15,426 nt of DNA, from NCBI GenBank assembly GCA_038230775.1, contig JBBRMQ010000084.1:1-15426 (forward strand), written 5' to 3'. The translations under genes and the position numbers were made by a program. The notes under the pieces are model-generated. The model was not told the origin of the DNA. It ran no database searches and worked only from the letters and a program-made list of their open reading frames with translations. This document shows, piece by piece, positions 1 to 8,213 of the stretch (position 1 is the first letter of the stretch; each line of letters begins with the position of its first letter). The DNA is from JBBRMQ01 sp038230775 (GTDB lineage Bacteria > Acidobacteriota > Thermoanaerobaculia > Gp7-AA8).

Positions 1-129
1 CGCAACGTAGTCGCGGAAGGCATTCTCGCGGACCAGGTCGGGCTGGACTACCGGCGCCGCATTCCGCTACGTGCCCCATCCGATGTTCGTAAGACTGGAA
101 CCCGCGAGCGATGGCGCGAGCCGCTTTGA
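1..129 (+). CDS. Possible 3' end of a gene entering from the left edge
   Basis: Frame 1 is open from the first base to a TGA at 127-129 (42 codons), ending in residues REPL. No start codon is visible because the window begins inside it, and I recognise no family. A 42-codon open frame is unremarkable in GC-rich DNA, so this may not be coding. The other 300 or so bases before the first secure gene show no clear terminator, RNA gene or repeat. Confidence 0.2.
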   Translation, partial: RNVVAEGILADQVGLDYRRRIPLRAPSDVRKTGTRERWREPL

Positions 130-246
130 TGCTTTCGGTTCTACTAGATGGTAGGAATTCGTCACCCGTAGCCAATTCATGTACGGAGCCGAAGTTTTCC
201 AAAGTCAGCTCTTGGGTCGGAAAGTGCCGCGTGAGAGAGTGATCAG

Positions 247-303
247 ATGAAACGAATAACGTCCGCGCTGGCTCTAGTCGTCGCCGATTGCGACCTTTCG
301 TAA
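247..303 (+). CDS. Tiny ORF with signal-peptide-like start (leader peptide or remnant)
   Basis: ATG at 247 opens an 18-residue ORF, MKRITSALALVVADCDLS, ending in TAA at 301-303. The start looks like the basic and hydrophobic parts of a signal peptide (MKR, then ALALVVA) that stops too early. Its stop lies directly before the GAGGA ribosome binding site of the exported protein at 315, so it could be a short leader translated ahead of that gene, or the residue of a frameshifted copy. Upstream there is only a weak GAGAG as a ribosome binding site. Coding status is uncertain. Confidence 0.2.
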   Translation: MKRITSALALVVADCDLS

Positions 304-314
304 ACGAGGATCCC

Positions 315-1043
315 ATGAAAAAACTTACGCTCCTGCTTCTCGCCATCGCTTCAACCGCCTTTGCCGGACAACCAGGCAAAGAGTTCCGAAGCCATTACGT
401 TGTGACAGACCGCGCCCGCACGCCGCTCTACTACGCGACGAGCGCGAACAAAATCGAGGAGCGGGAAACCTCGAACATCATCCTCCTCAAGAACGTGATC
501 ACGGGGCAGCGGATCACGATCAACGTCCACTCCGACTATCAGCAGCACGAGACGACCACCGTTTACATGCTCGACAAAAAGAACTCCGTCACGGTCCGTT
601 ACCAGACTCCCTTCATCTCAGCCTCAACTCTCCGCGAGTCCATCGCTGAGAACAAGCAACACCGGGAAGAGTTTTCGACGAGGGACATCCCTGTCACCGT
701 CGAATCAAAGGGCCACTTCGAACGGCTGACCGAAAAACGCTGGAAGAAAGGCGACCGCGATTCCGTGGACACGCACGATCGCGTAAAGAAGGCCGTTGAC
801 CCCGCCATCACTGCGGCGATCAAGGCCCTGATACCGGTACTTTCGTTCCCCGATCTCAGTGCCGCCTGCGCGACGGTTCCTTTTGTCACGGACGGTGCGA
901 AATGCATGGGCGACACCGGTTTCATGTTCGCTACGATCGCGCCGGACTGCGACTTCGATGCGGAGTTCGATATGCCTTGCGGCATCGAACAGTGGGCAAA
1001 AGCGAAGACCGTCGCCCAGAGCGGTCACGAAGGTCGCTACTAA
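315..1043 (+). CDS. Exported hypothetical protein, 242 aa
   Basis: I do not recognise the family. I chose the ATG at 315 because GAGGA at 306-310 precedes it at a 4-nt spacing and because it starts a textbook Sec signal peptide: MKK, a Leu-rich core, then AFA with predicted cleavage before GQPGK. An in-frame TTG at 288 would put nine residues ahead of the signal peptide and is less likely. The mature protein is about 225 residues, rich in charged residues and strand-like Thr/Val stretches. Its central part (about residues 100-165) is basic and polar. Four cysteines lie in the last 60 residues (AACAT, GAKCMG, PDCDFD, MPCGIE), which could form two disulfides outside the cytoplasm. A strong terminator follows at once, so the gene is probably transcribed alone. 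Confidence 0.7.
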   Translation: MKKLTLLLLAIASTAFAGQPGKEFRSHYVVTDRARTPLYYATSANKIEERETSNIILLKNVITGQRITINVHSDYQQHETTTVYMLDKKNSVTVRYQTPFISASTLRESIAENKQHREEFSTRDIPVTVESKGHFERLTEKRWKKGDRDSVDTHDRVKKAVDPAITAAIKALIPVLSFPDLSAACATVPFVTDGAKCMGDTGFMFATIAPDCDFDAEFDMPCGIEQWAKAKTVAQSGHEGRY

Positions 1044-1067
1044 GAACCTTTGAATCTCTGTTTCTGG

Positions 1068-1104
1068 GCCGCGCGGAATCTAACCGCGCGGCTTTTTCTG
1101 TTTT
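1068..1104 (+). terminator. Rho-independent terminator of the 315-1043 gene
   Basis: A perfect 9-bp GC stem (GCCGCGCGG at 1068-1076 pairing with CCGCGCGGC at 1084-1092) closes a 7-nt loop (AATCTAA). A T-rich run, TTTTTCTGTTTT, follows at 1093-1104. It begins 24 bases after the stop codon and separates this gene from the redox operon. Confidence 0.9.
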
Positions 1105-1236
1105 GTGGGAACTTCCCATGGACGCGTCCAAAAACTTCCGGCAAAGGATCCTTTTCCAGAGTCAACAGCGTAATTGGAGAGTCGCTCATGACGAAAGTCA
1201 TGCTGATCTCTCCGGAAAGCCGGTACGCTGCCGTAC

Positions 1237-2301
1237 ATGGCGGAGTCCTTCTTCGATCGCGTCGGAAAAGAACGCTTTGTGGCGGCAGGTTGGGGAACAG
1301 TCTTCACGCTGGTTCTCGCCGTACTGATCGTTGCCGGGTCCCGCAACCTGCAGCACTTCGACGCGGCGCTCGTCGGCTACACGTTCGCCGTGCTGTTCTC
1401 GACATTCGCCATCACCTACCGTTACGCGATGTGGCTGCAACGGCCGCCAACCCGGATGTACTGGCGGCGCGGGTGGCAGGTGTTCTTCCGCCGGAAGTAC
1501 CTCGCGCGCAATGTCGTCCAGTGGTTCAAACGCGTCACTCTCGAGTTCGCGCTCACGCGATTCATCGCGCACCGCGACCGCATCCGCTGGCTGACGCATT
1601 TTCTCATCATGTGGGGCTGCATCCTCGCGTTCGCCATCACGTTCCCGCTGGTGTTCGGCTGGATCCATTTCGAGACGGTGCCGGGACAGCTCGACTGGTA
1701 TCGCACCTACGTGTTCGGTTTCCCTGCCATGACCTTCCCGATTCATTCTTTGCCCGCGTTCCTCGTGTTTCACGGGTTGGTGTGGGCGTCGTTCGCGGTC
1801 ATCGCCGGCGTGATGCTGGCGATGCGCCGTCGAATGCGCGATCACGGGGCCGCGGCGGTGCAGAAATTCGGCGAGGATTTTCTCCCGCTGATCATGCTCT
1901 TCGCCATCAGCGTCACGGGCCTGATGCTGACCGCGAGCTACACATGGATGAAAGGCTCCGGCTACGAGTTCCTCGCGCTGCTGCACGCGATCACCGTGAT
2001 CCTCACGCTCCTCTATCTTCCGTTCGGACAGTTCTTTCACATCTTTCAGCGCCCGGCGCAACTCGGCGTCGGCTTCTACAAAGATGTCGGCGCGCTGGAA
2101 GGGATGGCGCATTGCGCGCGGTGCGATGCCGAGTACGCGCCGAAGATGCAGATCGAGGATTTGATCACCGTCGAGCGTCAGCTCGGCTATCGCTACGAGC
2201 TGCCGGCCGAGGAGCATTACCAGCGCATCTGCCCCGCATGCCGCCGGTCTCTCCTCGCCGTGGCTCAAGGATCTCTCTGGCATGACCAAACTACCCGCTG
2301 A
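1237..2301 (+). CDS. Cytochrome b-like membrane subunit with C-terminal double-CxxC tail
   Basis: This 354-residue protein is the likely membrane anchor and quinol-facing subunit of the redox complex. About six hydrophobic helices are visible (near residues 17-36, 44-65, 120-142, 160-192, 214-234 and 245-266). Histidines that could bind heme b include H121, H170, H179, H250 and H268; the end of the membrane part, LLHAITVILTLLYLPFG then FFH, resembles NarI/DsrM-type cytochromes b. After the membrane part comes a soluble tail with C293/C296 and C332/C335, a zinc-ribbon or rubredoxin-like pair not usual for NarI. ATG 1237 is the only ATG in frame after the TGA at 1204-1206, but has no good ribosome binding site. 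The gene overlaps the molybdoenzyme gene by 20 bases. The heme assignment is inferred from the pattern; annotation as a generic transporter would be an alternative. Confidence 0.75.
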   Translation: MAESFFDRVGKERFVAAGWGTVFTLVLAVLIVAGSRNLQHFDAALVGYTFAVLFSTFAITYRYAMWLQRPPTRMYWRRGWQVFFRRKYLARNVVQWFKRVTLEFALTRFIAHRDRIRWLTHFLIMWGCILAFAITFPLVFGWIHFETVPGQLDWYRTYVFGFPAMTFPIHSLPAFLVFHGLVWASFAVIAGVMLAMRRRMRDHGAAAVQKFGEDFLPLIMLFAISVTGLMLTASYTWMKGSGYEFLALLHAITVILTLLYLPFGQFFHIFQRPAQLGVGFYKDVGALEGMAHCARCDAEYAPKMQIEDLITVERQLGYRYELPAEEHYQRICPACRRSLLAVAQGSLWHDQTTR

Positions 2302-4482
2302 GCTCGAGACACTGCGCGACGCCTACGGGCCGCACCTCAACTACATGGAAGGCCTGCGGCTGGACACCGGCGTCGAGCCCGACAGGATCGTCAACACACA
2401 CTGCTGCTTCTGCGGCCAGCAGTGCGGCATCCAGCTCAAGGTCAAGGACAACGCCGTCATCGGCTTCGAGCCGCGGTACGACTTCCCATTCAACAAAGGA
2501 ATGCTTTGTCCGAAGGGCGTCAAACGCTATCTGCAGGGCTCGCATCCCGATCGCTTGCTGCACGCGCTGCAGCGCGACCCCTCCTCGCCGACCGGTTTTC
2601 GCGAGATGCCGTACGACGAAGCGATCAAGCGCGTCGCCTCGCAGATCGACCGCATCCAATCCACGTATGGTCCCGATGCGTTCGGGGTGTTGAGCGGTGC
2701 CAGCCTCACGACCGAGAAGGCATACCTGATGGGCAAGTTCGCCCGCGTGTGTCTGAAGACGAAGTACATCGACTACAACGGCCGGCTCTGCATGGTGAGC
2801 GCGGGCACGGCGAACAAGAAAGCGTTCGGTATCGACCGCAGCGCGAGTCCGTGGAACGACATTCTGAAGGCCGAAGTCGTGCTGATCGCGGGATCGAATA
2901 CCGCGGAGTGCTCACCGATCACAACGAACTATGTATGGCAGGCGCGCGAGAACGGCGGCAAGCTGATCGTCGTCGACCCGCGCATCACGCCGATCGCCCG
3001 CACCGCCGATGTCTTCCTTCCTGTTAAGCCGGGCCGCGACGTCGTTCTCTTCAATGGCATCCTCAACCTCATGATCGAGAACGACTGGATCGATCACGAC
3101 TTCATCGAGAAGCACACCGTCGGTTTCGAAGCGGTGGCGGACCACGTGAAGCAATGGACGCCGCAGCGAACCGCGCAGGTCACCGGCATCGCGGAGAAGT
3201 CGATCCGCCAGGCTGCGGAGCTATGGGGACAGGCGAAGAGCAGCTTCCTCATGCACGCGCGCGGCATCGAGCATCACTCGCACGGCGTCGAAAACTGCCT
3301 CAGCACGATCAACATCGTCCTTGCCTCGGGCCGCATCGGCCGCGAGTCCTGCGCGTACGGAACCGTCGTCGGACAGGGCAACGGCCAGGGCGGCCGCGAG
3401 CACGGACAGAAATGCGATCAGCTGCCCGGATGGCGCGACATCAGTAATCCGGAGCATCGCGAGTACGTCGCGGGCGTCTGGGGCGTGAATGCCGACGACA
3501 TCCCGCAGGCCGGCGTGGACTGCTACGAGATGATGCGCAAGATCGACGCGGGCGAGATCAAGGGCCTGCTCTGCATCTGCTTCAATCCGAAGGTCTCGCT
3601 GCCCGACAACGCCTTCGTCACCCGCGCGCTCGAGAAGCTCGACTTCTTCGTGGTCATCGATTTTTTCCTGAGCGAGACCGCGCAGCACGCGGACATCGTT
3701 CTGCCCGGATCGCTGCACGAGGAAGACGAAGGGGTCGTCGCGCAGGTAGAAGGCCTCGTCATCAAGATCAACAAGGCGGTCGATCCTCCGGGCGAGGCGA
3801 CCCAGGACTGGCGCATCATCCAGGACATCGCCGCCGCCCTCGGCCGCTCCCACGGCATGACGTTCCAGAGTCCGCGCGAGATCTTCGACGAGCTGCGGAT
3901 CGCGTCGAAGGGCGGCGTCGCCGACTACGCCGGCATTACCTACGAGAAGATCGAGGCGATGAACGGCGTCGCGTGGCCGTGCCCGACCGAGGATCATCCC
4001 GGTACGCCGCGGCTCTTCGAGAAGGACTCATGGAACCCGATCGCAAAAGGCGCGGGGCCCTTCTACTTCCCCGATGGCAGAGCGCGATTCAATGTCGCGG
4101 CCTATCGCCCGCCGGCCGAAGACGTGGATGACCAATATCCCGTCATCCTGACCACCGGTCGCGTCGTGAGCCAGTTCCTCTCCGGAACGCAGACGCGCCG
4201 CATCGGGCCGCTCGTCGATCAGTATCCCGAACCGCGCGTGGAGATCCACCCGAAGCTGGCGGCGAAACACGGCATCGTCCAGAACGACCTGGTCACGGTC
4301 GAGTCGCGACGGGGCGACATCACACTGCCCGCATCGGTCGTCACGACCATTCGGCCCGACACGGTGTTCATCCCCTATCACTGGCCGGGACGGAAATCGG
4401 TGAACCAGCTGACGATCGCCGCGCAGGATCCCATCTCGAAGATCCCCGAGTACAAAGTCTGCGCCGTGAGGTTGAGGAAAGC

Positions 4483-4486
<4 letters not shown>
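2282..4486 (+). CDS. Molybdopterin oxidoreductase, NapA/NasA nitrate reductase-like catalytic subunit
   Basis: This is a 734-residue enzyme of the DMSO reductase (bis-MGD) superfamily, of typical length. An N-terminal [4Fe-4S] motif is complete: C41, C44, C48 (CFCGQQC context) and C76 (GMLCPKG). The Mo-ligand region reads NGRLCMVSAG, with Cys170 followed by Met171. A Cys-Met pair is typical of NapA/NasA nitrate reductases, whereas formate dehydrogenases carry (Se)Cys-His, so nitrate is the best substrate guess. The nucleotide-binding stretches GSNTAECSP and VDPRITPIA follow, then GQGNGQGGREHGQ, and the C-terminal MopB-binding domain begins near residue 615 (YPVILTTGR). There is no twin-arginine signal, so the protein is predicted cytoplasmic. 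About 35 residues precede the FeS motif, longer than in many relatives. AAGGA at 2267-2271 precedes the start. It overlaps the ferredoxin gene by ATGA. Another oxyanion as substrate is possible. Confidence 0.88.
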
Positions 4487-5100
<614 letters not shown>

Positions 5101-5109
<9 letters not shown>

Positions 5110-5149
5110 GGACTGAGGACCGAGGACCGAGGACTGAGGACCGAGGACT
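5101..5149 (+). repeat. Seven tandem copies of GAGGACY
   Basis: Seven perfect 7-bp units run without interruption: GAGGACT, GAGGACT, GAGGACC, GAGGACC, GAGGACT, GAGGACC, GAGGACT. The array covers the end of the ferredoxin gene and fills nearly all of the 45-base gap before the Rieske start. It provides the ferredoxin stop codon (TGA 5107-5109), and its last unit gives GAGGA 7 nt before the Rieske ATG. Every unit boundary creates a TGA across the successive frames. It looks like an expanded simple repeat that has taken over the junction. Confidence 0.95.
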
Positions 5150-5154
5150 GAACG

Positions 5155-5739
5155 ATGAACGATACGAAAAAACCGTCGCCACTCGGGCGGGACTCAGGCC
5201 TCAGTCCTCAGTCCTCAGTCCTCACCACTCCCGACGGCCGGCCGTATCACGACCAGCCGCAGTGGCGGAACGACTTCCCGATCGACTGGCCGCAGGATGA
5301 GCTGGTCGCGCGGCGCGACTTCACGAAGTTTCTCGTCCTCACCAGTCTCGCCTTCGTCGTCGGCCAGGCATGGATCTTCGTCGAGAATGTGCGCCGCAAA
5401 CGGCGCGCCGTGCCGCCGGTCCGCAAGATCGCGCGCCTCGCCGATGTGCCGGTCGGCGCCGCGGTGACCTTTGCCTATCCGGAGCCCCACGACGACTGCC
5501 TGCTCGTGCGGATCGCGGAGGATCGCTTCGTCGCTTACGGCCAGAAGTGCACGCACCTCAGTTGCGCGGTGACGCCGCGGCTGGCGGAAAACTGCCTCTT
5601 TTGTCCCTGCCATCACGGCGTGTTCGATCTCGCTACGGGGGTGCCCACCGCAGGCCCGCCGCGGCGACCGCTTCCGCGCGTAGTGCTGGAGATTCGCGAC
5701 GGCACCATCTACGCGAAAGGCGTCGAGGTCCGCACATGA
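5155..5739 (+). CDS. Membrane-anchored Rieske [2Fe-2S] protein
   Basis: This 194-residue protein carries a Rieske cluster that could take electrons from quinol or pass them within the complex. The motifs are KCTHLSC (C132, H134, C137) and CPCHHG (C150, C152, H153). C132/H134/C150/H153 are the expected ligands, and C137 and C152 match the disulfide pair of high-potential bc-type Rieske proteins. One membrane helix lies at about residues 57-77, directly after a twin-arginine-like RRDFTKF (53-59), which would suit Tat export. However, eight basic residues follow the helix (80-94), which the positive-inside rule would place in the cytoplasm, so the side is uncertain. Residues 1-26 are low in conserved character and partly encoded by the inverted repeat. 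The ribosome binding site is the last GAGGACT unit. The end overlaps the next gene by ATGA. Confidence 0.9.
   Translation: MNDTKKPSPLGRDSGLSPQSSVLTTPDGRPYHDQPQWRNDFPIDWPQDELVARRDFTKFLVLTSLAFVVGQAWIFVENVRRKRRAVPPVRKIARLADVPVGAAVTFAYPEPHDDCLLVRIAEDRFVAYGQKCTHLSCAVTPRLAENCLFCPCHHGVFDLATGVPTAGPPRRPLPRVVLEIRDGTIYAKGVEVRT
5204..5223 (+). repeat. Inverted copy of the 7-bp repeat inside the Rieske gene
   Basis: Three GTCCTC units spaced 7 bases apart are the exact reverse complement of 5101-5120 over 20 bases. Transcribed, the two arms can pair around an 83-nt loop that contains the Rieske ribosome binding site and start codon. The copy encodes Rieske residues 17-23 (SPQSSVL), a stretch before the conserved-looking part of the protein. 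Confidence 0.9.
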
Positions 5740-5960
5740 TGCGCACGTTCTCGCGGCAGCAGAAGATGACGATCGTCTACGGCATTCTCTGCATCGTGCT
5801 GGTGATCGTCGTTCTTCAACTGTGGCTCATCACCGCCACGATGAACGCATTTCTCGGCGACCAGGAATCGGTGATCCTCCCTGCCGCGATCGCCAGTACG
5901 GTCTGCTTTCTGATGAATGCCGGGCTGCTGCGCTACGTCTACCTCATGGAACGGCGATGA
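5736..5960 (+). CDS. Small two-helix membrane protein (DUF6755-like)
   Basis: This 74-residue protein has two hydrophobic helices, about residues 11-33 (IVYGILCIVLVIVVLQLWLI) and 45-66 (VILPAAIASTVCFLMNAG), joined by a short loop with acidic residues (GDQES), and a basic end (MERR). It resembles a small family I associate with redox operons of this type (DUF6755), from memory only. It has no metal ligands, so a role in assembling or stabilising the membrane subunits is a guess. Two ATGs stand in tandem (5736 and 5739); the first overlaps the Rieske stop as ATGA. The end overlaps the next gene by ATGA too, so three genes are tightly coupled. Confidence 0.75.
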   Translation: MMRTFSRQQKMTIVYGILCIVLVIVVLQLWLITATMNAFLGDQESVILPAAIASTVCFLMNAGLLRYVYLMERR

Positions 5961-6964
5961 TCCGTACCCTCCATCCGGCGTATTTCGCGCTGGTGATGGC
6001 GACGGGCATCGTGTCGATCGCCGCGAAGCTGCTCGGCATGTCGTACGTCGCCATCCCGCTGCTCGTGCTGAATCTCGTTGCGTATGTCGCGCTGTGGGCG
6101 CTGACGATCGCGAGAATCGCTCAATATCCCCGCGACGTCGTGGCAGATCTTTCGGATCATCAGCGCGGCGTCGGTTTTTTCACAGCGGTCGCGGCAACCA
6201 GCGTCCTCGGCTCGCAGCTGGCCATCGTGGCCGGCGCGTTCGAAGCGGCAACCGCACTCTGCGTGTTCACCTTCGTCCTGTGGCTCGGACTGATTTACGC
6301 GGTTTTCACGGCCTTGACTGTGAAGGAAACGAAGCCGCCGCTGGAGAAGGGCATCAGCGGCGGATGGCTGGTTGCCGTGGTGGCGACGGAGTCGGTCTCC
6401 ACGCTGACGTCACTGATCGCACCGCATCTGCACGCGAACGTCGAGCTGCTCCTGTTCGGCAGCCTGACGTTCTGGCTCGCGGGCGGGATGCTCTACATCT
6501 GGATCATTTCCCTGATTTTCTATCGCTACACATTTTTCTATTTCCCGCCGTCGGATCTGATGCCGCCGTATTGGATCAACATGGGCGCGATGGCCATCTC
6601 CACTCTCGCAGGCACGCTGTTGATCGCCGCCGCGAGTCACTCACCGCTCCTCCAATCGCTGCAGCCGTTCATCCTCGGCATGACGATTCTCTTCTGGGCC
6701 ACGGCCACCTGGTGGATTCCGATGCTCGTCGTCCTCGGATTCTGGCGTCACGTCTACAAACGTTTTCCGTTGACGTACAACCCGCTGTATTGGGGCGCGG
6801 TGTTTCCGCTCGGCATGTACACGGTCTGTACGTTTCGTCTTTCGCAGGTGACGAAGCTCGAGATCCTGATGACGATTCCGCGCGTGTTCGTCTTCATCGC
6901 GCTCGCCGCATGGGCCGTGACGTTCATCGGGCTCCTGCGCAGCATGGTGCGACGCACGGCGTAG
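5957..6964 (+). CDS. TehA/SLAC1-family (TDT) anion channel or transporter
   Basis: This 335-residue protein with about ten hydrophobic helices belongs to the tellurite-resistance/dicarboxylate transporter family, which includes TehA and the plant SLAC1 anion channel that passes chloride and nitrate. Supporting features are the start LHPAYFALVMATGIVS, typical for the family, GGWLVAVVATESVS in the middle, PPYWINMGAMAIST, and PLYWGAVFPLGMYT near the end. I chose ATG 5957 because it overlaps the previous stop (ATGA) and begins the first helix directly; longer starts read into the previous gene in another frame. As the last gene of the redox operon it probably moves the substrate or product of the molybdoenzyme, such as nitrate in or nitrite out; that is inference. 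A general anion or dicarboxylate carrier is the alternative. Confidence 0.85.
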   Translation: MIRTLHPAYFALVMATGIVSIAAKLLGMSYVAIPLLVLNLVAYVALWALTIARIAQYPRDVVADLSDHQRGVGFFTAVAATSVLGSQLAIVAGAFEAATALCVFTFVLWLGLIYAVFTALTVKETKPPLEKGISGGWLVAVVATESVSTLTSLIAPHLHANVELLLFGSLTFWLAGGMLYIWIISLIFYRYTFFYFPPSDLMPPYWINMGAMAISTLAGTLLIAAASHSPLLQSLQPFILGMTILFWATATWWIPMLVVLGFWRHVYKRFPLTYNPLYWGAVFPLGMYTVCTFRLSQVTKLEILMTIPRVFVFIALAAWAVTFIGLLRSMVRRTA

Positions 6965-7074
6965 CAGTTCATCGCCCGCGAATTGAAAGAGCGTCTTTGA
7001 CGCCTTCATTCACGTCCACGTCTCACACCGTTGCGCCAGCCGGTCACGCCGCCTGGACTAAGATTCAGTAGCCC

Positions 7075-7983
7075 ATGAACGACGATCTCTGGCCCGCACT
7101 GCCTTATGACGCATGGAAGGACACGTACGCCACGCTTCATATGTGGATGCAGGTCGCCGGCAAAGTTGCATTGGCGCTTGCGCCACCGGTGAACCACGGC
7201 TGGGGCATCGCGCTGCACGTTACTCCGCGAGGACTGACGACGCGCCTCCTGCAGCATGGAGCACGCTCCTTCACGATGGAATTCGACTTCGTCCATCACG
7301 AGCTCGTCATCGCCACGGCGGATGGCGACGTCCGCAAAATCAAACTCGAACCGCGGACCGTCGCCGATTTCTACCGCGCGACGATGTCCACTCTGCGCGA
7401 GATGGCGCTGCCGGTGAAGATCTGGTCCATGCCGGTCGAGATCCCGAACCCCGTCCGGTTCGAGTTGAACACGCATCATTCGTACGACCCCGAATACGCG
7501 AACCGGTTCTGGCGGATTCTCGTTCAGGTGGAGCAGGTGTTTACTTCCTCGCGCTGCCAATTCGTCGGGAAGTGCAGTCCCGCCCATTTCTTCTGGGGCA
7601 GTCTCGACCTCGCCATCACGCGTTTCTCGGGCCGAACAGCGCCGCCACGCGAAGGGCCCGCTTTCATGCGCGACGCCTACTCGCACGAGGTGATCAGCCA
7701 TGGTTTCTGGCCTGGCAGCGGAGCCGTTCTCGAACCAGCGTTCTATGCCTACGCGGTCCCGGAACCCGCGGGGCTCAAGGAAGCCGGAATCGAGCCGGCA
7801 GCGGCCTACTATCACCGCGAGATGGGTGAATTCATTCTTCCTTACGAGACAGTGCGGGGCGCGAAGAGTCCAGCGGATGCGATTCAGGCTTTCGTCGACA
7901 CGACCTACGATCGGTCGGCCACGCTCGCAAAGTGGGATCGCGCAGCGCTGGAGCGACCGCGCCCGACGCAAAGAGTCTTGTGA
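7075..7983 (+). CDS. DUF5996 family protein, 302 aa
   Basis: This soluble protein has no signal peptide or membrane helix. It matches my memory of the DUF5996 family: the start WPALPYDAWKDTYATLHMWMQVAGKV, seen here as WP-LP, W, DT, TLHMW and GKV, then NHGWGIALHVTPRGLTT, and FDFVHHELVIATADG. Further conserved-looking pieces are FWGSLDLAITRFSGR (about residue 185) and YSHEVISHGFWPG (about 205). The many aromatic and histidine residues could suggest a binding pocket, but no biochemical function is known to me. ATG 7075 lacks a clear ribosome binding site. It starts 110 bases after the channel gene and is probably a separate unit. It converges on the minus-strand SRPBCC operon. Confidence 0.8.
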   Translation: MNDDLWPALPYDAWKDTYATLHMWMQVAGKVALALAPPVNHGWGIALHVTPRGLTTRLLQHGARSFTMEFDFVHHELVIATADGDVRKIKLEPRTVADFYRATMSTLREMALPVKIWSMPVEIPNPVRFELNTHHSYDPEYANRFWRILVQVEQVFTSSRCQFVGKCSPAHFFWGSLDLAITRFSGRTAPPREGPAFMRDAYSHEVISHGFWPGSGAVLEPAFYAYAVPEPAGLKEAGIEPAAAYYHREMGEFILPYETVRGAKSPADAIQAFVDTTYDRSATLAKWDRAALERPRPTQRVL

Positions 7984-8073
7984 CTCGGTTGCCGTCCTGG
8001 CACCTGGCAACGCGACCGGATGCCTGCCGGCTCGGAGACCGCCGACGAGCATCGGGGCGTCTGGAGCTCGACA

Positions 8074-8169
8074 TGTCATTCCGAGCGTAGCGAGGAACCG
8101 GTGTGGGCGGGAGGCACGCTCACCGAACCGCCCGACCCACACCGGTCCCTCGCTAAGCTCGGGATGACA
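8074..8169. repeat. Long REP-like palindrome between convergent genes
   Basis: A 38-nt left arm (8074-8111, starting TGTCATTCCGAGCGTAGCGA) pairs with a 39-nt right arm (8131-8169) with three mismatches and one gap, around a 19-nt loop. It lies between two convergent genes (DUF5996 and SRPBCC). The TGTCATTCCGAG end resembles dispersed palindromes known from many environmental genomes, so it is probably one copy of a repeat family; it could also work as a bidirectional terminator. The rest of the 230-base gap holds nothing else I can name. Confidence 0.85.
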
Positions 8170-8213
8170 TCGACCAGCTCAAAGCGTGCATCGTCAAAGA
8201 CGCTCGCCCATGC

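Noticed and set aside
1050..2285. A 411-codon open frame overlapping the cytochrome gene on the same strand
   Set aside because: Its translation is Arg/Ala/Pro-rich with no domain, while the other frame gives clear membrane helices and paired CxxC motifs. It is a GC-rich shadow frame; only its well-placed ATG at 1188 is kept as a finding.
1198..2289. A 363-codon open frame on the minus strand under the cytochrome gene
   Set aside because: Composition is Arg/Glu/His-rich without motifs, as expected opposite a real GC-rich gene.
7006..8142. A 378-codon minus-strand frame under the DUF5996 gene
   Set aside because: No recognisable motif, and it runs through the palindrome at 8074; the plus-strand DUF5996 protein explains the region.
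8074..8169. Insertion sequence end or attachment site
   Set aside because: No transposase or integrase gene and no direct duplication lies next to it.
6989..8205. A perfect 14-bp inverted repeat (GAGCGTCTTTGACG at 6989-7002 and its complement at 8192-8205) flanking the DUF5996 gene
   Set aside because: A 14-bp match somewhere in a window this size has a sizeable chance probability, there is no transposase, and no target-site duplication is visible.
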